From NCBI GenBank assembly GCA_907163375.1, contig CAJQUW010006977.1:248001-312000 (forward strand): a stretch of 64,000 nucleotides of DNA, given 5' to 3'. Source of the DNA: Prostheceraeus crozeri. Taxonomy: Eukaryota > Platyhelminthes > Polycladida > Euryleptidae. Positions 50,901 to 58,110 of the stretch are shown one piece after another. The position numbers and the translations under genes are program-made. The notes under the pieces are model-generated. The model did no database searches, was not told the DNA's origin, and saw only the letters and a program-made list of their open reading frames with translations. Each line of letters starts with the position of its first letter. Position 1 is the stretch's first letter.

Positions 50901-51403
50901 TTGCAACACTCGTTTTTAACTAATTGAGTTATATTATTTTCCTTTAGATTGCACTTTAGATTAGGTTGTTCTTCATGGCTCACTCAACCATTTCCAAATC
51001 AATCTTGTCTCAAGAAAATGAAAATTACTAAGTGATTAAAACATATTAAAACTCTGCTTTAAAAGAATACTAGGTAATGATCTAATAAACTGTTTCTATT
51101 GATATTTATGTTGCTATATACCCATACTTTCGCCTTCATAGGTCGCATCAGGTTTGAAGGAGAAGCAAACTTTACAATTCAAACTTACGTAGAAATATGG
51201 ATACAGATGCATCTTTGGAGACCCAATTGACACAATTAACTTTTACCGATTACTGTGATAGCACTGATTCAAGACATTATTCTTAAGTATATGCCATGTA
51301 TTTGCCGACAGGTAAATGAATTAATAACAAAACTCACCCTGTCATATCGGTAGACGATGCCTTTTCCTTTTTCTGCTTTCCTTTTGATGTCAGTACCATC
51401 CAT
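17274..51403 (-). CDS. EIF4ENIF1: eIF4E transporter 4E-T (EIF4ENIF1), whole gene
   Basis: Multi-exon gene for 4E-T, a nucleocytoplasmic shuttling protein that binds eIF4E and, with DDX6, LSM14 and PatL1, represses mRNAs in P-bodies. Ten exons (51338-51403, 43581-43794, 33777-34913, 32881-33327, 31734-31748, 29759-29937, 27891-28177, 27616-27817, 20167-20398, 17274-17989) join through GT-AG sites with matching phases into one open frame. A probable 30-nt microexon at 38659-38688 also fits, giving about 1174 residues; the human protein is 985. Landmarks in order: YDRDFML eIF4E-binding motif (residues 20-26), VLGPQKRSWGSGCHM block (about 131-145), EPEWFSGGP and IEL (about 287-304), NLS GKGRKRRG (about 317-323), NFDL (about 427), SRFSHLF (about 447), GDMSAYQKLL segment, polyglutamine tracts, and C-terminal DLSRFF and MTVDEVE. 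The family call rests on remembered similarity to vertebrate 4E-T. The start codon is provisional, and other exons may have been missed. Confidence 0.9.
20167..20398 (-). CDS. EIF4ENIF1: 4E-T exon 9 (Gln-rich)
   Basis: 232 nt; acceptor ATTTTAACAG|TCGAAT, donor GTTGGAA|GTAAGT, phase 0 in and phase 1 out. It encodes SNAVSANARMIQHQQQLP, several Gln/Pro runs including MPGLALQQLLKQ, then NPSQTAVNEMIGKSAVG. It resembles the Gln-rich C-terminal third of vertebrate 4E-T in composition only. Confidence 0.85.
22243..22312 (+). repeat. tRNA-like sequence (SINE head or tRNA pseudogene)
   Basis: An A-box-like TAGCTCAGTTGGC followed by GAGC, and a B-box-like GGTTCAAATCC 38 bp on, have tRNA spacing. The GCTC/GAGC D stem and the GTGG/CCAC T stem pair, but the acceptor and anticodon stems pair badly, so it is not a functional tRNA. 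A tRNA-derived SINE is likely. Confidence 0.55.
24458..24530 (-). repeat. Degenerate tRNA-like sequence (SINE head)
   Basis: On the minus strand GGATAGCTCAGTTGGTCAAGAG and, downstream, AGCAGTTGAAACCG resemble tRNA A and B boxes at the usual spacing. The B box is decayed (GTTGAAACC). It resembles the plus-strand copy at 22243 in layout. Confidence 0.45.
27616..27817 (-). CDS. EIF4ENIF1: 4E-T exon 8
   Basis: 202 nt; acceptor GCATTTTCAG|AATGAG, donor CCGCAG|GTAATC, phase 2 in and phase 0 out. It encodes RMSGLSTTNLGVG, a Gly-rich stretch and ALATALAARSYQSLMHQKMAPQ. It is low-complexity and poorly conserved; support comes from phase continuity on both sides. Confidence 0.82.
27891..28177 (-). CDS. 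EIF4ENIF1: 4E-T exon 7 (Ser/Asn-rich, polyglutamine)
   Basis: 287 nt; acceptor GTTTTTAG|AAATCTCC, donor TTGAG|GTAAGG, phase 0 in and phase 2 out. It encodes KSPAGFSTPLCSSD, a Ser/Asn-rich stretch, then LTAQQQQKLQMLK followed by long Q/K runs ending LLNIL. The Q-rich helix probably forms a low-complexity assembly segment, an inference. The intron to exon 8 is only 73 bp. Confidence 0.85.
29759..29937 (-). CDS. EIF4ENIF1: 4E-T exon 6 (VEELEG, GDMSAYQKLL)
   Basis: 179 nt; acceptor TTTTCAG|CCGATC, donor CCGAAC|GTAAGT, phase 1 in and phase 0 out. It encodes KTVEELEGQMDTIEQ, then a Gly/Ala linker, then GDMSAYQKLLNLV and SGSLPN. This order parallels human 4E-T, where an EHLEETL helix is followed by GDMTAFNKLVSTMK and SGTLPSQP. 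It is the clearest conserved helical segment of the middle region. Confidence 0.88.
31734..31748 (-). CDS. EIF4ENIF1: 4E-T 15-nt microexon (GVEGD)
   Basis: Acceptor ATGTCTTCTGTAG|GTG and donor GACG|GTAAGTTC flank 15 nt that enter and leave in phase 1, matching exons 4 and 6. It adds about five residues, GVEGD. As exons 4 and 6 also join in frame without it, it may be alternatively spliced. Confidence 0.65.
32881..33327 (-). CDS. EIF4ENIF1: 4E-T exon 4
   Basis: 447 nt; acceptor TTTTGCAG|CCTCT, donor CTACAG|GTGATA, phase 1 on both sides. It encodes a low-complexity segment rich in Pro, Ser, Asn and Gln, with SVSRLFRGQSS and a short helical candidate KEMEDAIKGMLFKKG. Its place matches the weakly conserved middle of 4E-T. 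The assignment rests on phase, splice sites and colinearity; the first about 45 codons of the surrounding open frame are intron. Confidence 0.82.
33777..34913 (-). CDS. EIF4ENIF1: 4E-T exon 3 (Gly/Ser-rich region, DDX6-contact motifs, NLS)
   Basis: Largest exon, 1137 nt: acceptor TTTGTAG|AACGAACG, donor CCTA|GTGAGT, phase 1 at both ends. It carries VLGPQKRSWGSGCHM (human VLSPQRRSFGGGCHV), a long Gly/Ser linker, and an Arg/Asp/His-rich stretch. EPEWFSGGP and FETIEL follow; the IEL is the first DDX6-contact motif of 4E-T. Next come the basic NLS GKGRKRRG, an Ala/Pro/Glu linker, then DDLNFDLPGLLEEDP in the position of the second (FDF) DDX6 motif, and SRFSHLF, like human SRFSRWF. The very Gly-rich insert helps explain why the protein exceeds human length. 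Confidence 0.92.
34982..35053. repeat. Imperfect inverted repeat
   Basis: GCAACATGTATCATTCGATAT pairs with ATATTCGAGTGATACATGTGC about 30 bp downstream, a stem of about 20 bp with small mismatches. It may be a short foldback element; no duplication was identified. Confidence 0.6.
37612..37980. repeat. GC-rich AGCGCGCCGG / CTATTTATAGAT repeat cluster
   Basis: Several units consist of an AAGCGCG(C/A)CGG core followed by (CACC)AAATTCTATTTATAGAT, spaced about 45-60 bp: near 37613, 37675, 37721 and, more diverged, 37911. GGCGCGCC-type palindromes also occur near 37640 and 37965. It forms a sharp GC-rich island in an AT-rich intron. Its identity is unknown. Confidence 0.8.
38659..38688 (-). CDS. 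EIF4ENIF1: 4E-T probable 30-nt microexon (DRYNGRENRR)
   Basis: A 30-nt segment has a strong acceptor (GCTTGTTTCACAG|) and donor (GAA|GTAAGT). It enters and leaves in phase 1, exactly matching exon 2 and exon 3, and has no stop. It would add ten basic/polar residues before the RTRG of exon 3. Because exons 2 and 3 also join without it, it could be a cassette exon or a chance match; only RNA data can decide. Confidence 0.55.
39745..41481 (-). mobile_element. mariner element, 1737 bp, identical 140-bp TIRs
   Basis: The left end 39745-39884 and the right end 41342-41481 are exact reverse complements over 140 bp, starting CGTGGTGTGATCC. TA dinucleotides at 39743-39744 and 41482-41483 are the target duplication. 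Identical long TIRs indicate a recent insertion. It encodes a mariner transposase on the minus strand with one frameshift. Confidence 0.96.
40042..41096 (-). pseudogene. mariner (DD34D) transposase, single frameshift
   Basis: Two overlapping frames, 41096-40293 and 40347-40042, together form a transposase of about 350 residues. An N-terminal HTH region (YLLIRGFANGDILKEL; STVGRPQE) is followed by the catalytic domain: ILTEDET (first Asp), LLHDNASIHTS (second Asp) and YSPDLAPSDF (third Asp, 34 residues on). WQKVTNANGSYIEK ends it. A one-base change within about 40340-40400 shifts the frame before LLHDN. The rest is open, so the gene was intact not long ago. Confidence 0.92.
43581..43794 (-). 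CDS. EIF4ENIF1: 4E-T exon 2 (second half of the eIF4E-binding motif, ADGLWDP)
   Basis: Acceptor TTTTTCAG|GAC opens the frame DFMLKMRNSKLSKVW and continues through ADGLWDPVRSMES to donor AATG|GTAAGTTT (phase 1). DFML completes the YX4L-phi motif with the preceding YDR. ADGLWDP matches the SDGVWDP segment that follows the motif in vertebrate 4E-T. A Ser/Arg/Glu-rich stretch fills the rest. The longer open frame around this exon runs into intron and is not coding. Confidence 0.9.
45037..45180 (-). repeat. Dispersed repeat, copy 2 (inverted)
   Basis: ATCGCTCACATCACTACT (45037-45054) is the exact reverse complement of 1828-1845, and flanking blocks up to about 45180 match copy 1 in order with divergence. 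Confidence 0.5.
45932..47205 (+). mobile_element. mariner element, 1274 bp, TA target site
   Basis: Inverted ends CGAGGGGTGATTGA(T/A)A(A/G)GTTCGCGGCC at 45932-45958 and 47179-47205 differ at two of 27 positions. TA flanks both sides (45930-45931, 47206-47207). Length and ends are classic for mariner. The transposase inside is broken. Confidence 0.95.
46131..47141 (+). pseudogene. mariner (DD34D) transposase, stop plus frameshifts
   Basis: Starts at ATG 46131 with MDHVSN, then a TGA at 46149, then AVIRYLGLKGLTPKEIHDDM and TTVKKWA. The frame then shifts before 46259 to RESLEDDPRCGRPVT, RVHNIIHHELGM, WVPRLLTPENK, FITMDETWVHHY (first Asp) and SKQWKHPGSP. It shifts again near 46760 to RRGKLTKGVLFHQDNAPAHTS (second Asp), HPPYSPDLAPSDFHLF (third Asp) and KCVDCRGDYVEK. 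Catalytic residues are present, but one stop and at least two frameshifts inactivate it. From memory it looks like the mosellana-type mariner subfamily. Confidence 0.92.
49110..49691. other. Unassigned open region
   Basis: A 193-codon frame on the plus strand and a 96-codon frame on the minus strand (49127-49417) overlap. The minus frame (PTGSVNVLATASALKIIEILE, KRSWDLKLEHETVSK) looks more protein-like. I recognise neither. It may be LINE or other TE debris, as it lies close to a LINE fragment. Confidence 0.2.
49945..50810 (-). pseudogene. Non-LTR retrotransposon (LINE) RT C-terminal fragment
   Basis: Minus-strand pieces in order: RYPCAVCRKGVSMNSFLFLHC..WIHHRC (the zinc-ribbon-like motif CRKGVxSNSIxCxxC..WVHKRC), EVVDSF (from the conserved VVDSFCYLGD), VKMSWKLEDL, RNEYHMIRGMC, then RNMQRNLRDLQLNRRTADDRAAW near the end of ORF2. 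Several frames are used, so it is dead. It is the same LINE type as 61700-62450. Confidence 0.75.
51338..51403 (-). CDS. EIF4ENIF1: 4E-T exon 1 (provisional start; first half of the eIF4E-binding motif)
   Basis: The 22-codon exon starts with ATG at 51403 and ends phase 0 at donor AGG|GTGAGTT. It encodes MDGTDIKRKA.. ending in VYRYDR. Y20 is the tyrosine of the eIF4E-binding motif, completed by DFML from the next exon. Human 4E-T likewise has a short basic leader before its motif. The ATG directly follows TTTACTTGCAG, so it may be the first base after a 5'-UTR intron. The upstream frame has no nearby stop, so an extra upstream coding exon cannot be excluded. Confidence 0.75.
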
Positions 51404-52589
51404 CTGCAAGTAAATATGATGATATATATTAGTATGACCGCGCATGCACTAACATAAGCACAATGAGATAACCATTATAATAATAACCATCGCTGTGATA
51501 CTTCAGATTTACATACTTTCTCTACTTTTATGTTCATGCAAAGAAAGCTGCATAATTCTTAATGCTAGGTAGTGAGTCTAGCCTATTGAGAAAGATATCT
51601 TTGATATGGTCACTAAGGCTGAGAATATTTGACTATTTGCAGAGCTTATATCAGCGGAAAGAAGGATAAAGAAGTATGCATGTTATCTCTTGAATTGATA
51701 ATCATGCCTGGTAATTACCGCATTGAATTCCACTGCCAGTACTTCCTTATCTTTATTGATCCGTTTCACGCACAATGTAACTAAGTTCAACAAAATGAAG
51801 ACAAAGTCAATAATTAAAAACATTTATATTCGAAAGCTTTCGACTTTGCCACTGTTCATTTGAAATAATTTAGCAAATTTATGAATTAAGTCTACTTCAG
51901 CTGACATTATATAAAACGCACACTGCAGCTATAAACATCAAAAATATGACTGACAAAAATATTTTTAAAAACATGGGAATGCAAGATTCAAGTATGAATG
52001 AGAGAGCAAAAGCAGACATCCAAGCTTCAGGAAACAGAAATTCTTTTGGCACTTCCCTTGCTTTTTTACCTATACTGCTAGGATAAGACACATGAACGTG
52101 GTTTCATCGATTTAATACGAACATAATACAGTATAAGCATGGGACATTTCTTGTTTCAAACACTAATAAAACATGGTACAAGTAATGCAGCAAATATTTC
52201 ATTTGCCAGTTGGCACACGCAATCTGAAATGCCGACCCTACAATCGTACAACCGATGGCGCTGCACCACTCGCACATGAATAAATAACTGGTTCTCCGAT
52301 CCAATCCCTCATCACACAAATAGACGATTTAAACACCTAACTATCCAACGAAATCATTTGGACACTACTTTGGCTCATCTTTACAAGTAGTCAGTTCTCC
52401 CAGTTATTTCCATTTTATAGATTGTGATGTTATGAAGCGCACTCCGATTTAGACTTTGACTGTGTTACAGGCTGATGTAAACACTAATGATATCATGATT
52501 AACAGGTTGGCTTTGTGAAGGCAATACGAAAATTCGAATTGACTTTCCGTTAAACGATCCAATTTACAATGATTGAAACAAACGTTAGA
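51404..52589. other. 4E-T 5' flank
   Basis: Upstream of the first recognised 4E-T exon. It may hold the promoter and a 5'-UTR exon, but I see no CpG-rich tract, TATA box I would trust, or coding sequence. Confidence 0.4.
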
Positions 52590-52599
52590 TCAAATTGAC

Positions 52600-53660
52600 T
52601 CACAGAAAATGTGTGGCTTTGCTGTTGTTGTTTTGGCCGTTCGGTGTGAAAACACATTGACATCAGTCGCTAGAGACGACCGATTGCCCTGAAAAAACTC
52701 AGCAGCAGGGTGGCGGAAATTTGTATGGGGTCTGCGTGGATGGTATGAAAACTGGCATAACGCTGCACATCCCATCTTGAGCACCTGATGAGGTTGTGCT
52801 CCACGCTGTCTTCCTCTTCGCCACAGTCACCGCTGATTGCGTCATCTTCTAAACCGATACTTCTTGGGAAGAATAGAATGTCCCGTCCTACATCTTGTAA
52901 GCTCGGTGCGTTTTGATCTACTAAAACTGGCTTCTTCTTAATGGTTGTACTTCCAATGGCTGTTTTCTTCTTCCATTCGTTGGCAAGGCTAGCTTGTATT
53001 TTAGATTTCATTGCGTCGATATCGGTAGGAATGGCTTTCTGGTCTAAATTAGTGGCATCTTTTGCAGTCGTGTCTGATGTCATTCCAATGCACACCAACA
53101 TCACTGGAGACCCATTGAATCACTACGCTCTTGTTTGCTGCTTTCTGCAGGATGTATCAAGCTTGGTCTTCGTTTGATGTTTTGACGTTCAGGTGCCCAC
53201 TTCGTATATTTTCAATAACACCTTTATTATCCAGACAAATAGCAACGTTTCTGCAGTTGTCCCATCGCTGGTCTTCCTCAATGCAAACAATCCAGCATTA
53301 TAGCTGCAAACTATTTGACTGCAGGTGCAAGGGACTATCGTATATTCCCTCCCTTCCAGATGATAGCTGCACCGATGCTCGTCGTCAATGATTTTCCATC
53401 ACTGATCCGTCAGTCCAGATCTGAAGGTCCATGTCCTTCAGTTCTGTATCAATTGTTTCTTCAGCTTTCTTTCTCAGGGTATTTGTATCTTCTTTCTTGT
53501 TGCAGTCAGCTTGAAGTGATGCATGGGTGGTGATATGCGTTATACTGTTCCACGGTGGGATAGTGGGATATTTAACTAATTGGACGTGCCTGACGATGGT
53601 CTTTGGCTTTCCTCCAGGTTCTACCCTCTTCCTCTTTTTTTTGTTCTTCAATCGTTTTGT
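52600..53660 (-). pseudogene. LINE fragment with RNase H domain and Cys/His tail
   Basis: Reading the minus strand from about 53660: ETIDTELKDMDLQIWTDGSV (RNase H first Asp), then CLDNKGVIENI (the D-containing SxxALxAI position), VIQWVSSDVGVHWND, AKDATNLDQKAIPTD and NEWKKK, then CGEEEDSVEHNLIRCSRWDVQR, a Cys/His motif found after RNase H in I/Jockey-type LINEs. Frameshifts and stops break the frame (for example near 53085 and 53385). Only the 3' part of the element is present. Confidence 0.75.
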
Positions 53661-54161
53661 TTGCTGAAAATTTGATTATTAGGATTCTTGTACTTTTCGT
53701 TTTGGAATGGATGGCAACATGGTACTTCTTACAGAAATGAGAACTAACTCTCCTTCACGGAGGAGTTTCTCAGTAGGATTACTTCCGTAGCAGCCTTGTT
53801 TTGCCCACATTCAAGAGATTCCATGTTACTCTTACAGATACAGGGGAGCCAGCCAACTGCACCAAACTCAATGATTGACCTGATGAGTCCAATTAAAAAA
53901 CTTCGAAAGTCTTCATTATGCCCAACACTAAAACTTTCTGTTAGTATGTCTCAATGTCCATGCTCTACTAAGGTTCTAGGTTGAATTCCATAGATAGGTA
54001 AGTTTAAATTTTCTTAACGACATACAGTGTAGTTTTCTCTTTCTGAATCCCTTGATAAAGACTAAGCCGAAATATTGGAAATGCACAGTTAGACGGTCGC
54101 AGGAAATTGTTTTTTTATTATTCTCATAAAAAATATTCTCATTTTTAAGTGAAATTCATAT

Positions 54162-54203
54162 ATATATAAATTATGTATTATACTTTAAAATATATATATA
54201 TAT
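54162..54203. repeat. AT-rich (TA)n tracts
   Basis: Two runs of ATATATAT separated by AT-rich sequence, next to one of the TAGGCCTA palindromes (54203-54210). Confidence 0.8.
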
Positions 54204-54344
54204 AGGCCTATGTATCAGAAAAATTTACCTAGATATCTATATGTTATGAAAATATGTAAGCCAAATATGTTCAAAGGGGAACCGTGCTCTGAGCAACTTG
54301 ATCAAGGTTTCACGGTCCTCCTTCAGAAAATTAGATAGCCGGTA

Positions 54345-54548
54345 GTGGCTCCTAAAAGGGCCTTTTCTAAGTCCTATGTGTTCACTTTGCAGAGATTCAT
54401 TGCTCATCTGCTAACGCAAGGTGATATAGAGCCAGTGACAAGCGAGGGTCCTTACCAAGCCATGTCCTTCATCATACCTAAGAGTGAAGATAAAATGCGA
54501 TTCTTGCATGACTATTCTAGCAGGGTTGGTCAAAACACCACTGAGTAA
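54345..54548 (+). pseudogene. Possible reverse transcriptase N-terminal fragment
   Basis: A 67-codon frame contains HLLTQGDIEPVTSEGPYQAM and FIIPKSEDKMRFLHDYS, resembling the start of LTR-type RT domains (GxIxPVxSPY..P, VPKKDGxxRFxxDY). No other RT motif follows in frame. The call is tentative. Confidence 0.35.
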
Positions 54549-55462
54549 TAGGCTTTTGGGATACGTTTTTAGCGATTTGGTAAAGAATGTCACTAGACTT
54601 CTACATACAGATCACCGCGCATTTTCGGAGGATAATTTCCAGACTCATTGATAATGCCAGTTTACCCTAATTCACCCAAAAATTTGGTTTGATTAACCTA
54701 AGGGAAGAAAACAGTTGGAGGAAAGAACAGCTGACCCTTATTCGACAATCAGAGCGGCAATGACAGAGCGTCTACCGACAGAAAGTAATGTGAAAAATCC
54801 ATCAATCAGTCAGAGGACACACAAGTATAGTCGCAACAGAGCAGACTACAGGGTGATGAGAATATGAAAATACACAGGAGCGAGTGTAATGAAGTTAGAA
54901 CGGTGGTACGAGTCGATTTGACAATGCGGATGCAAGAGAAATACCGTGTGATTGAACAGAGTGCGCAGAAGCAGAAGGCACGCTAAGCATGCCTGCTGAT
55001 CCGAGATATCACTAAAAAATGGTGACCGAAGCAGGTTTTGTTAAAGATAGCGATGGACACCTGCTGCAGACATCCGAAGAACCAAGGAGATGGACTGAGT
55101 ACTGTCGAGACCTAAATGCGTAGAAGGATGATTATGTAAACACAGCAGTGACAGAACTCGAAGACATGGCACCCAAAGACGACGACAGCAATGACGAAAT
55201 ACTCAGGTCTGAAGTCGAAACCGCGAACAAGAAACTAAAGCCACACGAAGCTCCCGGCACAGATTACTTCACAGGAGAGATGCTGCATGCAGGTAAAGTA
55301 GAATTAGCAGAAGAGCTGCTCATTATATGCAATCAAGCATAGTCTGAAGAGATGAATGGAACGAGTCGGTTATAGCGACGCTGTCAGAGAAAGAAGATCT
55401 AAGCATCTGCAGCAAGTACCGCACCTTATCTCTGATAAACCACATGTGTCAAGTGTTCTAAC

Positions 55463-56068
55463 CACAGAATTAAATATTATGTTTATATGCTTCGGTTTGC
55501 TAGAAGTGTGATTAATACGAAATGGACGGCACATCGAGGAACCTATTAGGTGGGCAAAAAGGAATTTCTAATACCTTACAGAGATAGGAAAAAAAGTCGT
55601 GCGTCGCTTGCAGATTAATGTGAGTTCCAGAAAAGTGCTTCGATTGCCAAAATTCCTTCAGATTCGAAGAATTCAGATCATTGCGCACAAGTTTTCTCCA
55701 TAATGTTGGACCTTCCGATCATTATTAAAGAAAGTAGCAAGCGTACGAAAATAAAACACTTGATGATTTCACATCCTCTCCTCGGCATTGCTGACTGTAT
55801 AGTGCATATACTGAATCGAATGTTAGCCAGGCGATGTGTGTTTTGGTGTGTGCGAAGTGATATCACAGCACGCACGCATCTCACTGGCTCTGGTGTACTC
55901 TGCTGATAGCTTATTGTTTGCCATTTCCAATAGCAAGCGATACACAAATTATCCATTCGAGAAGGAGTAAGTTGTCTAATTCTGTGATGTGCCATTTCGA
56001 TATTAAGGTTGCATACAATTTTTCCTTTCTAGGAAACCGAAGTGCGCGCAGATGAATCTAATTCTGCG
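55463..56068. mobile_element. 606-bp hAT-like element, perfect TSD GTTCTAAC
   Basis: Flanked by GTTCTAAC at 55455-55462 and 56069-56076. Inverted ends CACAGAATTAAAT and CGCAGAATTAGAT match at 11 of 13. Removing it with one target copy rejoins the LINE reading (INHMCQVF to LIILERLKKKL, with one stop). No transposase inside. Confidence 0.75.
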
Positions 56069-56528
56069 GTTCTAACTGATCATCCTAGAGCGTCTCAAAA
56101 AAAAACTTCTGTCGAGCCATTCCTGGACGAAGAACAAACAGGCTTGCTGCAACAGATCCTTGCTGATGGTCTGCTTCATCGATTTCTCTAAGGCTTTCGG
56201 TAACATTCAGGAAGACGCCATGTGAGCAGTACTGAAATCATATTGAGTGGATGCTAAGATTATCCGCATGCACGACTCGGAAATGAAACTGGTGACCACC
56301 GGTTTAGACAAGGGTCGCAGACATGGGATCCCCCATGACCAGTTATTTTGCTTTGTGCGAGTATACGTGGAGCCTGTTATGGCAATGCGGCAGGGGTGTC
56401 AATTCAAGGACGGCCAATCAACAACCCAAGCCTTGCCGATGATATAATACTTTCGGATGAAGGTTGGTGTGAGTTGGAGAATAGCCTCAACTTAGTTTCT
56501 TCTGATGAAGGAAGATGTGGCCTAAAGA

Positions 56529-57418
56529 CAGTGGTGATATCGCACAAAATACTACTGCCTTTACGAGTCTTTTACAGTGTATTCCTATGTCTATTTGTAA
56601 ATGACAATCTTATAACATCGTACGTGTTGATCAAAACTTCCATTCGTCAAACATGTCTATCAAACTGGTTGCAACATCTAACTGCCACGCTTTCAATACA
56701 TAAAATTATGAAAGAGAAATCGAAGTCATAGAGAAATCTATTGGCCTGATTGAAGTGGATATTGCTTCAAAAATAAAAAAGAGTACCTACAGATACGCAG
56801 AAGGTCAAAACAACCGATTTCCAAGCTTCCAAAGACCAGCAGTCTGACACTTGCAGCCCATGATAAAGAACAAAAAAGATAAGAAGCGTGTACAGTACTA
56901 CAGGTACTGTCGACGTCCAAAAGAAACGCAACATTCTGCGTATTTCTTTGGTTTGATACTTGCCCTACGTTTGTAACTTTTATGTAATAATAATTTGGTG
57001 TATGATAAATTTGAATCGGTTATACCACAAGGTTACACAAGATTATGTTTGAACCATTGAGATAAAACATATTTTCTTTGGTTCATTCACATGTTCACTT
57101 TGCGTTTCTTGTGGACTTCGGTAAGAAAAGAGTACAGCCACGCGGAGGAAGTGAAGACAACATATTGCCAAACAACAAAACGCCCTTTGTCTCTCATTCT
57201 GAGAACCTATTTGGCAACACACCGGGACATTCCGTTGATTTAATGATTTCTTGGATGAGTTTGTTTGTCAGAAGCGCTTTTTATAATTTAAGAAGAAGCC
57301 AAGAGGGTGATAAATTCGTTAAAAAAATCCCGCAGCTCCCCCAATTTCTTCCATGTTTTCCCGCAGGAAATCTGATTTTCCCACAATGCGGAAATTACAG
57401 CAGCGGATATCACCACTG
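56529..57418. mobile_element. 890-bp hAT-like element, perfect TSD CCTAAAGA
   Basis: Inverted ends CAGTGGTGATATCGC and CAGTGGTGATATCCGC, flanked by CCTAAAGA at 56521-56528 and 57419-57426. Removing it with one target copy restores the LINE motif GLKISTDKTK. No transposase is recognisable inside; a 146-codon open frame spanning its right end is chance. Confidence 0.85.
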
Positions 57419-58110
57419 CCTAAAGATTAGTACCGATAAAACGAAGGGATTAGTGATATTGGAGACAAGTCAAAAAGCAGAACTTTCGACCATAAACAGT
57501 GCAATTGACACAGTCTAAAAGTTCACCTATCTTGGAAGCACGATAAATGGCGAGGAATGTGCAAAGAAATTCGTCAGCGTATTGGCACGGCATTCAGGAC
57601 GTTGGCAGGTCTTGACAAAATATGGAGGAGTCAGATGAATAGCACAAGAACTAGAATGCAAGGTGTTGCAAACGTGTTTCTAGCGTACTAACGTTTGCTT
57701 AGGAAACGTGAACCCTGAGAAAGACGGATAAGCGGCGTCTTGATGTCTTTTAGTTGCGGCGCTTCCGAAGGATTTTATTTGTTAGATCGTTTCACTGCAC
57801 CACCAATTGTGAAGTCCTGAGAAGATCAAACCAAAGTTACGACTTGTGTAGATGACTAAGAATGAGTCTCTTCCGCCACATCTGCTGCGTGAAATATCAG
57901 AACCTAGTGAAGACCACGCTGTTTGGTATAACGAATGGCAACAGCCGCCGAGGCCGATCCAAGATGTGTTGGACAGACAGCATGTAAGGTTGGTGCGAAG
58001 CCGGCCTACACGTGATAGGATGACTGAAGGCAGACTGGCGGAAAATAACCGAACGCGTCATTGAGGATACCAACGAGTGATTCGATCCCTCGCAAATCAA
58101 GTTCAGTAAG

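Larger units (their letters stand above)
43795..51337. other. 4E-T intron 1
   Basis: 7.5-kb intron that splits the eIF4E-binding motif. It holds an (AAT)n patch (44758-44772), a dispersed repeat copy (45037-45180), a mariner (45932-47205), two in-phase microexon-like segments (45673-45699, 47643-47657), an unassigned open region (49110-49691) and a LINE fragment (49945-50810). Confidence 0.7.
54930..58110 (+). pseudogene. LINE (non-LTR) RT remnant, interrupted twice
   Basis: Plus-strand remnants in order: LIRDIT and GFVKDSDGHLLQ with RRWTEYCRDLN; LKPHEAPGTDYFTGEML (RT motif with KAPGxDxIxxEML); KEDLSICSKYRTLSLIN; ILERLKKKL and FIDFSKAF (RT palm, D); LADDIILS (the FADD box, with the catalytic Asp pair); GLKISTDKTK; KFTYLGSTI; RTDKRRL-type thumb; LFRHICCVKYQNLVKT and RRGRSKMCWTD near the end. 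Stops and frameshifts are frequent. Two elements with 8-bp duplications split it (55463-56068 and 56529-57418). Confidence 0.8.

Noticed and set aside
54345-54548. An endogenous viral element.
   Set aside because: Only a short RT-like stretch is visible; it fits an LTR retrotransposon fragment equally well and cannot be assigned to a virus.
57078-57518. A 146-codon open frame as a host gene.
   Set aside because: It spans the right end of the 890-bp insertion and continues into LINE sequence, so it is a chance fusion.
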